Below, in pieces: positions 1 through 9,940 of a stretch of DNA of 64,000 nt. The stretch covers positions 1 through 64,000 of the forward strand of contig NZ_FOKG01000003.1 of assembly GCF_900111885.1 (NCBI RefSeq). The letters run 5' to 3'. Origin of the DNA: Amycolatopsis marina (GTDB lineage Bacteria; Actinomycetota; Actinomycetes; Mycobacteriales; Pseudonocardiaceae). Below the pieces are notes generated by a model that ran no database searches, had not been told where the DNA came from, and saw only the letters and a list, made by a program, of their open reading frames with translations. Within the stretch, counting starts at the first letter, position 1. Each line of letters opens with the position of its first letter. A program made the translations under genes and the position numbers.

Positions 1-821
1 GAGCCGTCGGAGTGCCCGGCATCGGCCTGGGCCTGCTCGCGGGCCATCTGGGCGGAGTCCTTTTCCTCGCTCATCCCGATGGGACCCAGTCGGCGACCGT
101 TGAGGAACTGCTCCACCACCGGCTCGTCCGAGGTCAGCAACACCTCCCGCGGCCCGAACATCACCAACTCCTTGCGGAACAACATCCCCAGGTTGTCCGG
201 CACCGTCCGAGCCACGTTGATGTTGTGCGTCACGATCAGAATCGTCGCGTCGATCTGCGCGTTCAGATCAATCAGCAACTGCGACAAATACGCCGTCCGA
301 ACCGGATCCAAACCCGAATCCGGTTCATCACACAGAATGATCTCCGGATCCAGCACCAACGCCCGCGCCAACCCCGCACGCTTACGCATGCCACCGGAAA
401 TCTCCCCCGGCAACTTCGTCTCCGCGCCGGCCAGACCCGTCATCTCCAGCTTCTCCAGCACGATCCGCCGGACCTCGGTCTCCGACTTGCGCGTGTGCTC
501 CCGCAACGGAAAAGCCACGTTGTCATACAAGTTCATCGACCCGAACAACGCGCCGTCCTGAAACAGCACCCCGAACAACTTGCGGGTCTCGTAAAGCTTG
601 CTCTCGGAACAGGTGACGATGTCGACACCGTTGATGACGCACCGACCACGGTCCGGCTTGAGCAGGCCGATCATCGACTTCAGGAAGACGGATTTTCCGG
701 TTCCCGACGGGCCGAGCATCACCGACACCTCGCCCGGAGGCAGCGTCAGCGACACGTCCCGCCAGATGGCCTGCTTACCGAAGGACTTGGTCAAACCTTC
801 GATGACCACCTCGGCACCCAT
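1..821 (-). CDS. Mce/Mla-type ABC transporter ATP-binding protein, 3' end cut by window
   Basis: This is the ATPase of an ABC importer of the MlaF/Mkl type, which energises lipid or sterol uptake through Mce proteins. Visible motifs are Walker A GPSGTGKS (about residues 37-44), Q-loop Gln88, signature ISGGMRKR (141-148), Walker B IILCDEPDSG (161-170) and switch His199. Start ATG at 821 has a GGGAGG ribosome site 5 nt upstream. At least 273 residues are present and the frame is still open at base 1. Position just downstream of rplJ-rplL matches mkl in mycobacteria (established gene order), which supports the Mce-linked assignment; no permease or Mce protein lies in the window. Confidence 0.9.
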   Translation of the reverse strand, partial: MGAEVVIEGLTKSFGKQAIWRDVSLTLPPGEVSVMLGPSGTGKSVFLKSMIGLLKPDRGRCVINGVDIVTCSESKLYETRKLFGVLFQDGALFGSMNLYDNVAFPLREHTRKSETEVRRIVLEKLEMTGLAGAETKLPGEISGGMRKRAGLARALVLDPEIILCDEPDSGLDPVRTAYLSQLLIDLNAQIDATILIVTHNINVARTVPDNLGMLFRKELVMFGPREVLLTSDEPVVEQFLNGRRLGPIGMSEEKDSAQMAREQAQADAGHSDG

Positions 822-1094
822 CGCACCTCCCGGAGCAACGTCGTCGTCTTCCTCAGCCTTGCCTCACTCGCGGCTCGCGCCCTGGCGTTCTCGCACGCGT
901 CGTCGCACGGCGAAACCCGCGTCAAACAGGTGCAACGAGTTGAGTGCGCACAGGTTACTCACCAGTTTTTCCGCATCCACCATCCGACCGGACATTGTTC
1001 TGTCCACATGGCCCATTCAGGTGGTGGCAGCACCGTAGCCCACCGAGCCCGAGAACGCCGCCCTACCACCTGTTCCCCACCCGGACATGCGAAA

Positions 1095-1123
1095 GGGCGG
1101 GCACCCGAACCGGGTGCCCGCCC
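1095..1123 (-). terminator. Rho-independent terminator of rplJ-rplL
   Basis: A perfect 13-bp inverted repeat (GGGCGGGCACCCG, loop AAC) begins 14 nt past the rplL stop and is followed on the minus strand by TTTC. The rest of 822-1094, up to the ABC ATPase start, shows no gene or clear motif. Confidence 0.85.
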
Positions 1124-1136
1124 TCGAACGCGCGTG

Positions 1137-1523
1137 TTACTTGATGGAGATCTTGGCGCCAGCGGCCTCGAGCTTCTCCTTGGCGGCCTCGGCGGCCTCC
1201 TTGTCGACCTTCTCGAGGAGGGCCTTGGGAGCGCCCTCGACCATCTCCTTGGCCTCCTTGAGACCAAGACCGGAGACGACCTCGCGGACGACCTTGATGA
1301 CCTGGATCTTCTTGTCGCCGGCACCCTCGAGGATGACGTCGAACTCGTCCTGCTCCTCAGCGGCCTCGGCGGGGGCGCCAGCGGCGGCCGGCGCGGCAAC
1401 GGCGGCCGGGGCGGCCGCGGTGACGTCGAAGGTCTCCTCGAACTGCTTCACGAACTCGGAGAGCTCGAGCAGGGTGAGCTCCTTGAAGGCGTCGAGCAGT
1501 TCGTCAGTGCTGAGCTTCGCCAT
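1137..1523 (-). CDS. rplL: 50S ribosomal protein L7/L12
   Basis: This is the stalk protein of the large ribosomal subunit, which binds L10 as dimers and recruits translation GTPases. The 128-aa product has the N-terminal dimerisation domain (about 1-33), an Ala/Pro-rich flexible hinge (34-56) and the conserved C-terminal domain with the [22 protein letters not shown] stretch shortened here to its key Lys-rich and Gly-Leu-Gly-Leu core. ATG start is preceded by AGAGGAACGCCATC. It lies 48 nt downstream of rplJ and shares its leader and terminator, so synthesis is presumably coupled to L10 autoregulation. Confidence 0.98.
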   Translation of the reverse strand: MAKLSTDELLDAFKELTLLELSEFVKQFEETFDVTAAAPAAVAAPAAAGAPAEAAEEQDEFDVILEGAGDKKIQVIKVVREVVSGLGLKEAKEMVEGAPKALLEKVDKEAAEAAKEKLEAAGAKISIK

Positions 1524-1571
1524 GATGGCGTTCCTCTCTAGTTACGACCTCGCGGTCAGGGGTTTGTCAGT

Positions 1572-2123
1572 TCAGCTCTCGGCTGGTGCTTCGGCCGCGT
1601 CCGTCGATTCGGCCTTGCGCTTGTCCTCCAGTGCGGCCGCCATGCGGGCAACCTGGGACGCCGGTGCCTGGAACAGCGCGGCGGCCTGGAACAGCTTGGC
1701 CTTGAAGGCGCCCGCTGCCTTGGACAGCAGAACCTCACGGGTCTCGAGATCCGCGATCTTCTGGATCTCTTCGACGCTGACGGGGCGGCCATCCATGTAG
1801 CCGCCCTTGATGACCAGGGACCCGTTGTTCTTCGCGAAGGCCTTCAGCGCCTTCGCCGCCTCGACCGGCTCACCTTCGACGAAGGTGATCGCGGTCGGAC
1901 CGACGAAGAGGTCGTCGAGCCCCTCGATGCCAGCGTCCTCGGCGGCACGCTTGACGAGGGTGTTCTTCGCGACCCGGTACTTGGCACTGGAGCCGAGAGC
2001 GCGGCGCAGCTCGCTGAGCTGGGACACGGAGAGGCCGGTGTACTCGGTGACAACTGTTGCCGAGCTGGTGCGGAACCGGTCCGCAATCTCGGCGACGGCC
2101 GCCACCTTGTCGGGCTTCGCCAT
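1572..2123 (-). CDS. rplJ: 50S ribosomal protein L10
   Basis: L10 anchors the L7/L12 stalk to 23S rRNA. The 183-aa product opens with [17 protein letters not shown] and carries the typical [12 protein letters not shown] motif near residues 50-61; the C-terminal helix that binds L7/L12 dimers is Ala-rich and slightly extended with an acidic tail. ATG is preceded by AGAGAGGAGGCGACC, a strong ribosome site. It is first gene of the rplJ-rplL operon, and the upstream structured region probably acts as the autoregulatory L10 leader. Confidence 0.98.
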   Translation of the reverse strand: MAKPDKVAAVAEIADRFRTSSATVVTEYTGLSVSQLSELRRALGSSAKYRVAKNTLVKRAAEDAGIEGLDDLFVGPTAITFVEGEPVEAAKALKAFAKNNGSLVIKGGYMDGRPVSVEEIQKIADLETREVLLSKAAGAFKAKLFQAAALFQAPASQVARMAAALEDKRKAESTDAAEAPAES

Positions 2124-2139
2124 GGTCGCCTCCTCTCTT

Positions 2140-2225
2140 GGCTGGTAACTGCAGAGTCGACCGTGGCCGTCCCAGACCCCTGAAACGACGAAACGCCCCA
2201 GCGCAGCAGGCGCGGGGCGTTGTGG
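2140..2225 (-). promoter_or_regulatory. Candidate L10 (rplJL) leader with strong hairpin
   Basis: Between 2193 and 2220 the bases ACGCCCC-GCGC pair with GCGC-GGGGCGT around an AGCAG loop with one bulge; on the minus strand the hairpin is followed by TTTCGTCGTTT. It lies 70 nt upstream of rplJ. The L10 leader is a known autoregulatory RNA bound by L10(L12)4 in many bacteria; assignment here rests on position and stem only. Confidence 0.55.
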
Positions 2226-2391
2226 CGCGCGCGACGCATCGCGCGGCTGGCCTCGTTCCTCCTGCGCGGGCCGCCCGTCAGTACGGGGCCTTCGTCCACT
2301 TCACCAGGTGGCGGAGTGAAAACCAGCGGTCTTCGGTAGAACCGTCGACAAGAGTACCCCGACGCCCTGCCGCCCGTCCCGGCACCCCCGC

Positions 2392-2423
2392 CGAAGTGCA
2401 GTTAGCGGGCTAAATGCACTTCG
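2392..2423. repeat. TTAGC-GG-GCTAA palindrome, copy 1
   Basis: Arms of 15 bp (CGAAGTGCAGTTAGC and its near-perfect complement, one mismatch) flank a GG loop. The same element occurs at 3542-3569 and 3645-3664. It could fold as a terminator-like hairpin on either strand. Confidence 0.8.
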
Positions 2424-2428
2424 GGGGG

Positions 2429-2534
2429 GTGTCGACGTGGCGCACCAGCGCCTCCTTTTGGGTGTTGGTGGGAGACGGGCGGTGTCGACGTGGCGCACTA
2501 GCGCCTCCTTTTGGGTGGTGGTGGGCGACGGGCG
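2429..2534. repeat. 53-bp direct repeat, two tandem copies
   Basis: Units 2429-2481 and 2482-2534 begin GTGTCGACGTGGCGCAC and differ at only a few positions. Read on the minus strand each carries AAAGGAGG, an 8-nt perfect match to the 16S anti-Shine-Dalgarno, followed 5 nt later by GTG. In the copy nearer rplJ the GTG opens an 11-codon frame. A GGCGC/GCGCC stem overlaps the GTG. Region 2221-2574 contains no convincing gene. Confidence 0.85.
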
Positions 2535-2574
2535 GGCCAGGTGGGCTGCCACTGACCGTGCCTGTGCGGGCATC

Positions 2575-3543
2575 ATGGGTCACGTGGCGGAACGCAACGG
2601 AGACCAGCGGCCTGGCCCGGACGAGCAGCAGGACGGCGAGCAGCCGCCCGGGACGGCGATCGAGCCTGCCTACCCCGCCCCGCCTGCGCATCCCGCGCAG
2701 CCCACACCCCCGATCCAGCCGCCCGGCCAGTACGCGCAGCAGCCGGCGGCCGACCTCGACGCCGAACAGCTGCGCCAGTTCCAGCAGTTCCAGCAGTTCC
2801 AGGACTTCCTGCGATACAACGAGGCGCAGCGCCAGGCCGGCGGGGACATGGTGCCGCAGCCGACCCAGCAGCCCGCGCCGCCGTACCCGCAGGGCGGACC
2901 TCCTGCTCCTCCCGGCCCTCCCCCGCAACTGGTCCCTGTCGCGCCCCAGGAACCACCCCGCCGCCGGAAGGTGCCCCGCTGGTTGCGGCGACTCGCCGCC
3001 AAGCTGCTCGGCTGGGTGATCGTCCTGGTCATCCTCGGGCTCGCGGCCAACTGGGCGTACGACCGAATCTTCGGGGTCGAGAACGAGGACCTGCCCGCCT
3101 CGATGACCGGTGGTGGCACGTACAAGACGAACGATCTGCTCTCCGACCTGCCGTACGAGGCGGTCCGGCAGGTCTACGACGCCATCGCCCAGGAGGACCC
3201 GAGTACCGGGGAGCCGCCGGTCGCGCAGGCCTGCGGGCGCTTCGCGGAGGCGGTCCAGCAGCGCTTCGCCGTGAACCTCGGTTATGCCGACTGCAAGCAG
3301 GCCGTTCTCGCGCTGCACACCGACGTCACCGACATCAACGACTACGCCGAGTCGATCCCCTCGAGCGTCTCCGAACCGGTGAGCAGCGAGACGATACGCA
3401 TCGACTCGTGCGACTTCGACATCGCCGGAGGGCCGGCGCTCGGCGTCTTCACCGTCAGTCAGGTCGAACTCGGCCAGTGGCTCATCACCGGCCACGAGCC
3501 GGGCCCACGCACCTGCCCCGCCCCGACCAGCACCTCCCGCTGA
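2575..3543 (+). CDS. Proline-rich single-pass membrane protein, function unknown
   Basis: I do not recognise a named family. The 322-aa product has a Pro/Gln-rich, low-complexity cytoplasmic-looking N-terminus (about 1-120, with a QFQQFQQFQ run), a basic stop patch (RRRKVPRWLRRL), one hydrophobic segment near residues 143-163, and an extracytoplasmic C-terminal domain with three cysteines that may form a disulfide. This layout resembles small surface proteins common in Pseudonocardiales. ATG at 2575 is chosen; GTG at 2584 is an alternative, and neither has a strong ribosome site. The stop codon touches a palindromic repeat. Confidence 0.75.
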   Translation: MGHVAERNGDQRPGPDEQQDGEQPPGTAIEPAYPAPPAHPAQPTPPIQPPGQYAQQPAADLDAEQLRQFQQFQQFQDFLRYNEAQRQAGGDMVPQPTQQPAPPYPQGGPPAPPGPPPQLVPVAPQEPPRRRKVPRWLRRLAAKLLGWVIVLVILGLAANWAYDRIFGVENEDLPASMTGGGTYKTNDLLSDLPYEAVRQVYDAIAQEDPSTGEPPVAQACGRFAEAVQQRFAVNLGYADCKQAVLALHTDVTDINDYAESIPSSVSEPVSSETIRIDSCDFDIAGGPALGVFTVSQVELGQWLITGHEPGPRTCPAPTSTSR

Positions 3544-3569
3544 GTGCGTTTAGCGGGCTAAATGCACTC
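3542..3569. repeat. TTTAGC-GG-GCTAAA palindrome, copy 2
   Basis: Arms of 13 bp (GAGTGCGTTTAGC with one mismatch to its partner) flank a GG loop. The element starts inside the stop codon of the membrane protein gene, so it probably serves as its terminator. Confidence 0.8.
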
Positions 3570-3644
3570 CCGCCGAAGGCGACCACCCCACGGGACAGCA
3601 CCGGGGCAACAGTGCCCCGGAGCCCGGGGGCGGGTCTGTGACCT

Positions 3645-3664
3645 GCAGTTAGCGGGCTAAATGC
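3645..3664. repeat. TTAGC-GG-GCTAA palindrome, copy 3
   Basis: Arms of 9 bp (GCAGTTAGC and GCTAAATGC) flank GG. The right arm supplies the TAG stop codon of the minus-strand hydrolase (3657-3659). Confidence 0.75.
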
Positions 3665-4427
3665 GGTTCTCGGTGACGAAGGCTGCCAGGGTGCGGGAGA
3701 ACTCCGGGGCCATTACCGCGGTGAGGTGGTCACCAGGGACGAGCTGGAGGCGGGCGTCGGACAACGCCGCGGCCAGCCGGTGCGGCTCGGCCGCCAGCGG
3801 GTCCGCGTCGCCGGCGAGCACCAGTGCCGGAACGGTGACGGCGTCGAGGTCCACAACCTGCGTCTGGATGGCTGACGCCACCGCGGCGAGTGCCTTGCGG
3901 TCCGCGCCGAGGCCGTCGGCCAACGCGCGGAACGCGGCCCCCTCGGCCGGCGCCTGCGCAGGGTCATCGGCGAGAAGTGCGGTACTGATGGCCTCCCTGG
4001 TGACGACCCTCGTGTCGACTCCCCCGCAGTCGATCACCCCCGAGCCGACCCCGCCGATCGCGAGCCTGCGCACCCTCGGGTCCCTGCCCGCGACCACGAG
4101 TGCGATCACCGCACCCATGGAGTAGCCCACCAGGGAGACCTCGTCCAGCCCGAGCTCGTCGAAGAGCGCCTGGACATCCCGGGCCATCGTGTCCTCGCCA
4201 TAGCTGGCCGCATCATGCGGTTTTGCCGAGCGCCCGTGTCCGCGTGCGTCCAGGGAGATCACCGTGAGCCCGGCCGTACGCAGCGCTTTCACCACGCCGG
4301 GCCCCATCCAGTTCGCGTTGGTGTCCGCGGCGAAACCGTGCTGCAGCACCACCGGCGGAGCCTCGGCGGTGCCTTCCCAGATCGTGTAGTTGAGCGTGAG
4401 TCCGTCGAACGACGCGAAAGTCGGCAT
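3657..4427 (-). CDS. Alpha/beta-fold hydrolase
   Basis: This 256-aa cytoplasmic enzyme of the alpha/beta-hydrolase superfamily should hydrolyse an ester or similar bond; the substrate cannot be told. Visible motifs are HG (30-31, oxyanion hole), GHGRS (63-67), the nucleophile elbow GYSMG with Ser103, an Asp in AGDADPL (207 or 209) and catalytic His234 in PGDHLTAV. I start it at the ATG giving MPTFASFDGL; an in-frame ATG 18 nt upstream is possible. It sits between rplA and rplJ, a spot also occupied by a hydrolase gene in mycobacteria. Its stop codon lies in a palindromic repeat. Confidence 0.85.
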   Translation of the reverse strand: MPTFASFDGLTLNYTIWEGTAEAPPVVLQHGFAADTNANWMGPGVVKALRTAGLTVISLDARGHGRSAKPHDAASYGEDTMARDVQALFDELGLDEVSLVGYSMGAVIALVVAGRDPRVRRLAIGGVGSGVIDCGGVDTRVVTREAISTALLADDPAQAPAEGAAFRALADGLGADRKALAAVASAIQTQVVDLDAVTVPALVLAGDADPLAAEPHRLAAALSDARLQLVPGDHLTAVMAPEFSRTLAAFVTENRI

Positions 4428-4483
4428 GGCGCGATCATCGCCCACCGGCAGTCCGAGCGGGGCAGGTAAGTGAGGTACGACAA

Positions 4484-4523
4484 AGAGAGGCGGCCCCGCG
4501 AAAGTTCGCGGGGCCGCCTCTCT
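4484..4523 (-). terminator. Terminator of rplK-rplA, 19-bp stem
   Basis: AGAGAGGCGGCCCCGCGAA pairs perfectly with its complement around a 2-nt loop, 15 nt past the rplA stop. Minus-strand continuation is TTTGTCG, plus-strand TGTTCG, so it may act on both strands. Confidence 0.85.
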
Positions 4524-4537
4524 TGTTCGAACTCGGA

Positions 4538-5254
4538 CTAGCTCGCGTCCTCGGCGAGCAGGTCGCGGGTGCGCGACGGATCGACCTGGATACCCGGGCC
4601 CATCGTCGTGGAGAAGGTGATCTTCTTCAGGAACCGGCCCTTTGCCGCGGACGGCTTCGCCCGCAGGACCTCGTCCAGCGCGGCCGCGTAGTTCTCCACC
4701 AGCTTCTCGGTGTCGAACGAGGCCTTGCCGATCACGAGGTGCAGGTTGGCCTGCTTGTCCACGCGGAAGCTGATCTTGCCGCCCTTGATGTCGGCGACTG
4801 CCTTGCCGACCGCGGGGGTCACAGTTCCGGTCTTCGGATTCGGCATCAGCCCACGCGGGCCGAGGATGCGGGCGATACGCCCGACCTTGGCCATCTGGTC
4901 CGGCGTCGCGATCGCGGCGTCGAAGTCGAGCCAGCCACCCTGGATGCGCTCGATCAACTCGTCGGTACCGACCGCGTCCGCGCCGGCGGCCTCGGCCTCA
5001 GCGGCCTTGTCGCCGGTGGCGAAGGCGATGACGCGGACGGTCTTACCGGTGCCGTGCGGCAGGCTCACGGTGCCGCGGACCATCTGGTCGGCCTTGCGTG
5101 GGTCCACCCCGAGGCGCATGGCGACCTCGACGGTGGCGTCCATCTTGACCCTGGAGGTTTCCTTCGCGAGCTTGGCGGCCTCGAGCGGCGCGTAGAGGCG
5201 CTCGCGGTCGATCAGCTCGGCGGCCTGACGGTAGGCCTTGCTGCGCTTGGTCAT
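4538..5254 (-). CDS. rplA: 50S ribosomal protein L1
   Basis: L1 forms the second ribosomal stalk and assists release of deacylated tRNA. The 238-aa length is usual, and the family signature around [15 protein letters not shown] (about residue 133) is clear. ATG start follows AAGGACAGAGC. It is co-oriented with rplK, 146 nt downstream, and closed by a strong terminator. L1 is a known repressor of its own operon in many bacteria; no obvious target hairpin was identified here. Confidence 0.98.
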   Translation of the reverse strand: MTKRSKAYRQAAELIDRERLYAPLEAAKLAKETSRVKMDATVEVAMRLGVDPRKADQMVRGTVSLPHGTGKTVRVIAFATGDKAAEAEAAGADAVGTDELIERIQGGWLDFDAAIATPDQMAKVGRIARILGPRGLMPNPKTGTVTPAVGKAVADIKGGKISFRVDKQANLHLVIGKASFDTEKLVENYAAALDEVLRAKPSAAKGRFLKKITFSTTMGPGIQVDPSRTRDLLAEDAS

Positions 5255-5400
5255 GCTCTGTCCTTAACTTAGAAATGGATCAGGTGTGGTTGGGGCCAGC
5301 GCCTGGCCCTCCCACGGTGTGCGATCGGCATACACATGATTGCGTCGCAGGACGCCAACACGTGTGCACAGAACGCAAACTCGGAAGTACTCGAGTCAGC

Positions 5401-5832
5401 TCACTCGACCGTGATGCCCATCGAGCGGGCCGTGCCCGCGATGATCTTGGCGGCCTGGTCGACGTCGTGCGCGTTGAGGTCGCTCTTCTTCGTCTCGGCG
5501 ATCTCCTTGACCTGGTCCCAGGTGACCTTGGCGACCTTGGTCTTGTGCGGCTCGCCGGAGCCCTTCTCGACCCCTGCGGCCTTCAGCAGCAGCTTCGCCG
5601 CGGGCGGGGTCTTGAGCTTGAAGTCGAACGAGCGGTCCTCATACACGGAGATCTCGACCGGCACCACGTTGCCACGCTGCGACTCGGTCGCGGCGTTGTA
5701 GGCCTTGCAGAACTCCATGATGTTGACGCCGTGCTGACCCAGCGCGGGGCCGACAGGCGGAGCCGGGTTGGCGGCACCCGCCTGAATCTGCAGCTTGATG
5801 ATCGCTGCAAGCTTCTTCTTCTTGGGTGGCAT
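5401..5832 (-). CDS. rplK: 50S ribosomal protein L11
   Basis: L11 binds the GTPase-associated region of 23S rRNA and is the site sensed by RelA and thiopeptide antibiotics. The 143-aa protein starts [19 protein letters not shown] and has the conserved [22 protein letters not shown] segment represented by its PPVGPALG core, plus the C-terminal GTARSMGI motif. ATG is preceded by AGAAGGACACACAGAA. It follows nusG by 77 nt. Confidence 0.98.
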   Translation of the reverse strand: MPPKKKKLAAIIKLQIQAGAANPAPPVGPALGQHGVNIMEFCKAYNAATESQRGNVVPVEISVYEDRSFDFKLKTPPAAKLLLKAAGVEKGSGEPHKTKVAKVTWDQVKEIAETKKSDLNAHDVDQAAKIIAGTARSMGITVE

Positions 5833-5909
5833 TTCTGTGTGTCCTTCTAACTATCGCGTTTCCCGCGAACCTGCCAGTACCGCGGGAACTGCCGACCCTG
5901 TCCGGGCCG

Positions 5910-6875
<966 letters not shown>

Positions 6876-7328
6876 TCAGTCGCCGAACACCAGGGCCACG
6901 ACCTCGTTGAAGCCGAGGTCGAGCACGAACACCAGCGACACCATGAACACCACGAAGATCAGCACCGCAGTGGTGTAGGTGACCATCTGCTTTCGGTTCG
7001 GCCAGATGACCTTGCGCAGCTCGGCCCAGACCTCACGAAGGAAGCGGCTCAGCCGCCGGAACAACGAAGGCTGCTTCGTGTCCGGGCGGTCCCGCTTCGG
7101 CGTCGGCCGCTCCTTGCCCGGCGACGCTCCGGCCTTGTCGGCCTTACCCGACTTCGATGCGGCCGAAGCTTTGCCCTTCGGCGCGGGAGCCTTGGCGCCA
7201 TCCGCGGCATCCGCCCCGGCGCCCTCGCGCCCGGCGGAGGCGCGGCGCGCACGCCGAGCCGCGGCGGTGTCCGGACGGGAAGGGCCCTTCGGGTCCTTCT
7301 CCTGGTCCTTCTCGCCGTCCTCGCTCAC
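6876..7328 (-). CDS. secE: Preprotein translocase subunit SecE
   Basis: SecE clamps the SecY channel of the general secretion translocon. Only the last 55 residues of the 150-aa product match the family: the amphipathic [19 protein letters not shown] segment (shown by its VWPELKKV-like core) and one membrane span near 116-136. The first 95 residues are charged and Ala/Lys/Gly-rich, a lineage-specific extension. GTG start at 7328 follows GGAGGAGTAGCCC. It is immediately downstream of tRNA-Trp, the usual actinobacterial order. Confidence 0.95.
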   Translation of the reverse strand: MSEDGEKDQEKDPKGPSRPDTAAARRARRASAGREGAGADAADGAKAPAPKGKASAASKSGKADKAGASPGKERPTPKRDRPDTKQPSLFRRLSRFLREVWAELRKVIWPNRKQMVTYTTAVLIFVVFMVSLVFVLDLGFNEVVALVFGD

Positions 7329-7389
7329 GGGCTACTCCTCCGCTTCAACCAGTCACGCGTCCATCCGGAATCCACCTGTTCCACTTACG

Positions 7390-7462
<73 letters not shown>

Positions 7463-7694
7463 TCGAGCGGCCCCGGTAGGAACCCGCTCATCAGGACGCC
7501 TTCCACCCTCCCCGCAGCCGAGCGGGGCAAGCTGTCATGCGTTCCAAGTTCGGCAGTCTACGGCAAGCCGTACCGAGACCCGCAACCGCGCCTCCCGGAG
7601 ACCCGACTAAAGGTCCACCGCGCACGTTCCACAGCCCCTGATCACGGCCCGCGGCACGGTCCCCGGCACGGCGCTTGACACCGAGCATGAAAAC

Positions 7695-8936
7695 ATGGGA
7701 CGCATGGCTACCACCGGAAGTCCTGTCACCAGCCCTGCCTCTCGTGTCTCGGCGCGCATCGCCGCGATCAACCCCTCGGCCACACTGGCCGTGGACGCCA
7801 AGGCCAAGGAGCTCAAGGCACAGGGCAGGCCGGTCATCGGTTTCGGCGCGGGACAGCCGGACTTCCCCACGCCCGACTACGTGGTCGAGGCCGCTGCCGC
7901 CGCGGTGCGTGACCGGGCCAACCACGGCTACACCGCCGCAGCGGGTCTGCCCGAGCTCAGGGAGGCGCTGGCGGCGAAGACGCTGCGCGACTCCGGCTAC
8001 GCGGTCGACCCGGCCCAGGTCCTGGTCACCAACGGCGGCAAGCAGGCCGTGTACTCGGCATTCGCCACACTGCTGGACCCGGGCGACGAGGTGCTGCTCC
8101 TCGCCCCTTACTGGACCACCTATCCGGAATCGATCACCCTTGCGGGTGGAGTTCCCGTGCAGGTGACCGCCGACGAGTCGACCGGCTACCTGACCACGGT
8201 CGAGCAGCTCGAGGCGGCGCGCACCGAGCGCACCAAGGTCCTGCTGTTCAACTCCCCCTCCAACCCGACCGGCGCCGTCTACCCGCGTGAGCAGGTGGAG
8301 GCGATCGGCCGCTGGGCACTCGAGCACGGCATCTGGGTCGTCACCGACGAGATCTACGAGCACCTGGTCTACGACGGCGCCAAGGCCGAGTCGATGCCGG
8401 TCGTGGTGCCGGAACTGGCCGACACCACGCTGGTTCTCAACGGCGTTGCGAAGACCTACTCGATGACCGGCTGGCGGGTCGGCTGGATCATCGGCCCGAA
8501 GGACGTCATCAAGGCCGCCTCGAGCTACCAGTCGCACCTGTGCGGCAACGTGTCGAACGTTGCCCAGCGTGCCGCCCTCGCCGCCGTGTCCGGACCGCTG
8601 GACGCCGTCGAGGAGATGCGGAAGGCCTTCGACGCGCGGCGCAAGCTCATCGTCTCGCTGCTGTCCGACATCCCGGGAGTCGAGTGCCCGACCCCGCAGG
8701 GGGCCTTCTACGCCTACCCCTCCGTCAAGGGCGTGCTGGGCAAGGAGATCCGCGGGGAGCGTCCGGCCAACACCCTCGAACTGGCAGACCTGATCCTGCG
8801 CGAGGCCGAGGTGGCCGTCGTGCCGGGTGAGGCCTTCGGCACCCCCGGGTACTTCCGCTTCTCCTACGCTCTCGCGGAGCAGGACCTCGTCGAGGGCGTC
8901 AACCGGGTCGCAGCACTGCTGGCCGAGGCGAAGTAG
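7695..8936 (+). CDS. aspC: Pyridoxal-phosphate aspartate aminotransferase, class I
   Basis: The 413-aa enzyme transfers the amino group of aspartate (and possibly related acids) to 2-oxoglutarate. Fold-type I features are [10 protein letters not shown] (51-60), NPTG (190-193), TDEIYEHL with Asp218 contacting the PLP ring nitrogen, and Schiff-base Lys253 in [12 protein letters not shown] second ATG, three codons in, is equally plausible as start. It is divergent from the tRNA-Trp/secE operon with 232 bp between; that gap shows no definite promoter. Substrate preference within the family is inferred from overall similarity. Confidence 0.9.
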   Translation: MGRMATTGSPVTSPASRVSARIAAINPSATLAVDAKAKELKAQGRPVIGFGAGQPDFPTPDYVVEAAAAAVRDRANHGYTAAAGLPELREALAAKTLRDSGYAVDPAQVLVTNGGKQAVYSAFATLLDPGDEVLLLAPYWTTYPESITLAGGVPVQVTADESTGYLTTVEQLEAARTERTKVLLFNSPSNPTGAVYPREQVEAIGRWALEHGIWVVTDEIYEHLVYDGAKAESMPVVVPELADTTLVLNGVAKTYSMTGWRVGWIIGPKDVIKAASSYQSHLCGNVSNVAQRAALAAVSGPLDAVEEMRKAFDARRKLIVSLLSDIPGVECPTPQGAFYAYPSVKGVLGKEIRGERPANTLELADLILREAEVAVVPGEAFGTPGYFRFSYALAEQDLVEGVNRVAALLAEAK

Positions 8937-8947
8937 CCGGAGCGACC

Positions 8948-9925
8948 GTGCCCGCACACCGCAGCGTTCCCCGGCTGCTGCTGGCGACGCTGGGTGTGCC
9001 CGCGGTCGCGATCGCGGGCGGCTGGCTCACCCGGCAGGCGCTCGCGCCCAGGCTGCCCGACCCCATCGCGGTGCACTGGGGCGTCGACGGCCCCGACCGA
9101 TCGGCCGGGCTCACCGGGTTCACCACGGCCGCGCTGCTGATCAGCGCGGGAGTGGCCCTGCTCGGTACGGCGCTCGCGGTGGCGGCCCACTATCGCGGTG
9201 GTGGGCTCGGCCGGGCGGCCATCGCCTTCCATGCGGGTGCCGCCTGCTTCCCCGCCGCGATACTCCTCGCCACGTTGCTCGGCAATCTGGACCTGACGCA
9301 CTGGGAGCAGGCACCCGCCCCCGTCGCCGTGGTGGCAGTCCTGCTCGGCGTGAGCGGAGCCGGTGCCGCGGCGGGCTTCCTGGTGGCCGGGTCTGCCCGG
9401 CGCGGATCGCGAGCCGAGGCCGGCATGCCCGCGGCGGGCGCCGAGGACGTCAACTGGAGCGGCGGGGCGACGAACACGCTGCTCGTCTGGACCATGTTGC
9501 CGGTCCCGGTCGTCCTGATCACCCTGGCCCTCGTCGGTGGCACCGGCGTCCCCGCCCCGCTCTACGTCATCGTGGCCGCGGTCGGTGTGCTCGCCGCCCT
9601 CGGGCTCGGCAAGCTGCGTGCGCAGGTCGATCGCACCGGCGTCTCGGTCGAGTTGGGACTGCTTCGGTTTCCACGCGGGCACTTCGCCCTCGCGGAGATC
9701 GCCGAGGCGGAGGTACGGACACTGACCTTCTGGGGCGCGGGCGGCGTGGGCTACCGGGTGAATCCGGTCAGCGGTGATGTCGCTTACAAGTTGCGCGGCG
9801 GACGGGCCCTGACCCTGGTGCTGCGGACGGGCCGCAACGTCTTCATCACCGTCGATGCCGCGGATGAGGCAGCCTCGGCGGTGAACGCGTTGTTGGGTCG
9901 CACATCGCAGACCGACGCCGAATGA
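8948..9925 (+). CDS. DUF1648-type multi-pass membrane protein
   Basis: The 325-aa product has the DUF1648 hallmark LPDPIAVHWGVDGPDRSAG near residues 37-55, between the first two hydrophobic segments, and about six membrane spans in all, ending in a soluble PH-like domain with FITVDAADEAASAVN. DUF1648 proteins include SdpI-type immunity proteins, but most have unknown roles. GTG start 11 nt after aspC suggests co-transcription. Confidence 0.75.
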   Translation: MPAHRSVPRLLLATLGVPAVAIAGGWLTRQALAPRLPDPIAVHWGVDGPDRSAGLTGFTTAALLISAGVALLGTALAVAAHYRGGGLGRAAIAFHAGAACFPAAILLATLLGNLDLTHWEQAPAPVAVVAVLLGVSGAGAAAGFLVAGSARRGSRAEAGMPAAGAEDVNWSGGATNTLLVWTMLPVPVVLITLALVGGTGVPAPLYVIVAAVGVLAALGLGKLRAQVDRTGVSVELGLLRFPRGHFALAEIAEAEVRTLTFWGAGGVGYRVNPVSGDVAYKLRGGRALTLVLRTGRNVFITVDAADEAASAVNALLGRTSQTDAE

Positions 9926-9940
9926 GCTAGAAACTGAGGC

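Noticed and set aside
2410..3495. A 361-codon minus-strand frame through the proline-rich membrane protein
   Set aside because: It reads through the 53-bp repeats and gives a low-complexity product; the plus-strand frame has a membrane span and ordered C-terminal domain.
7675..7680. TTGACA upstream of the aminotransferase
   Set aside because: Only 14 nt separate it from the ATG, so no -10 element could be placed before the start codon.
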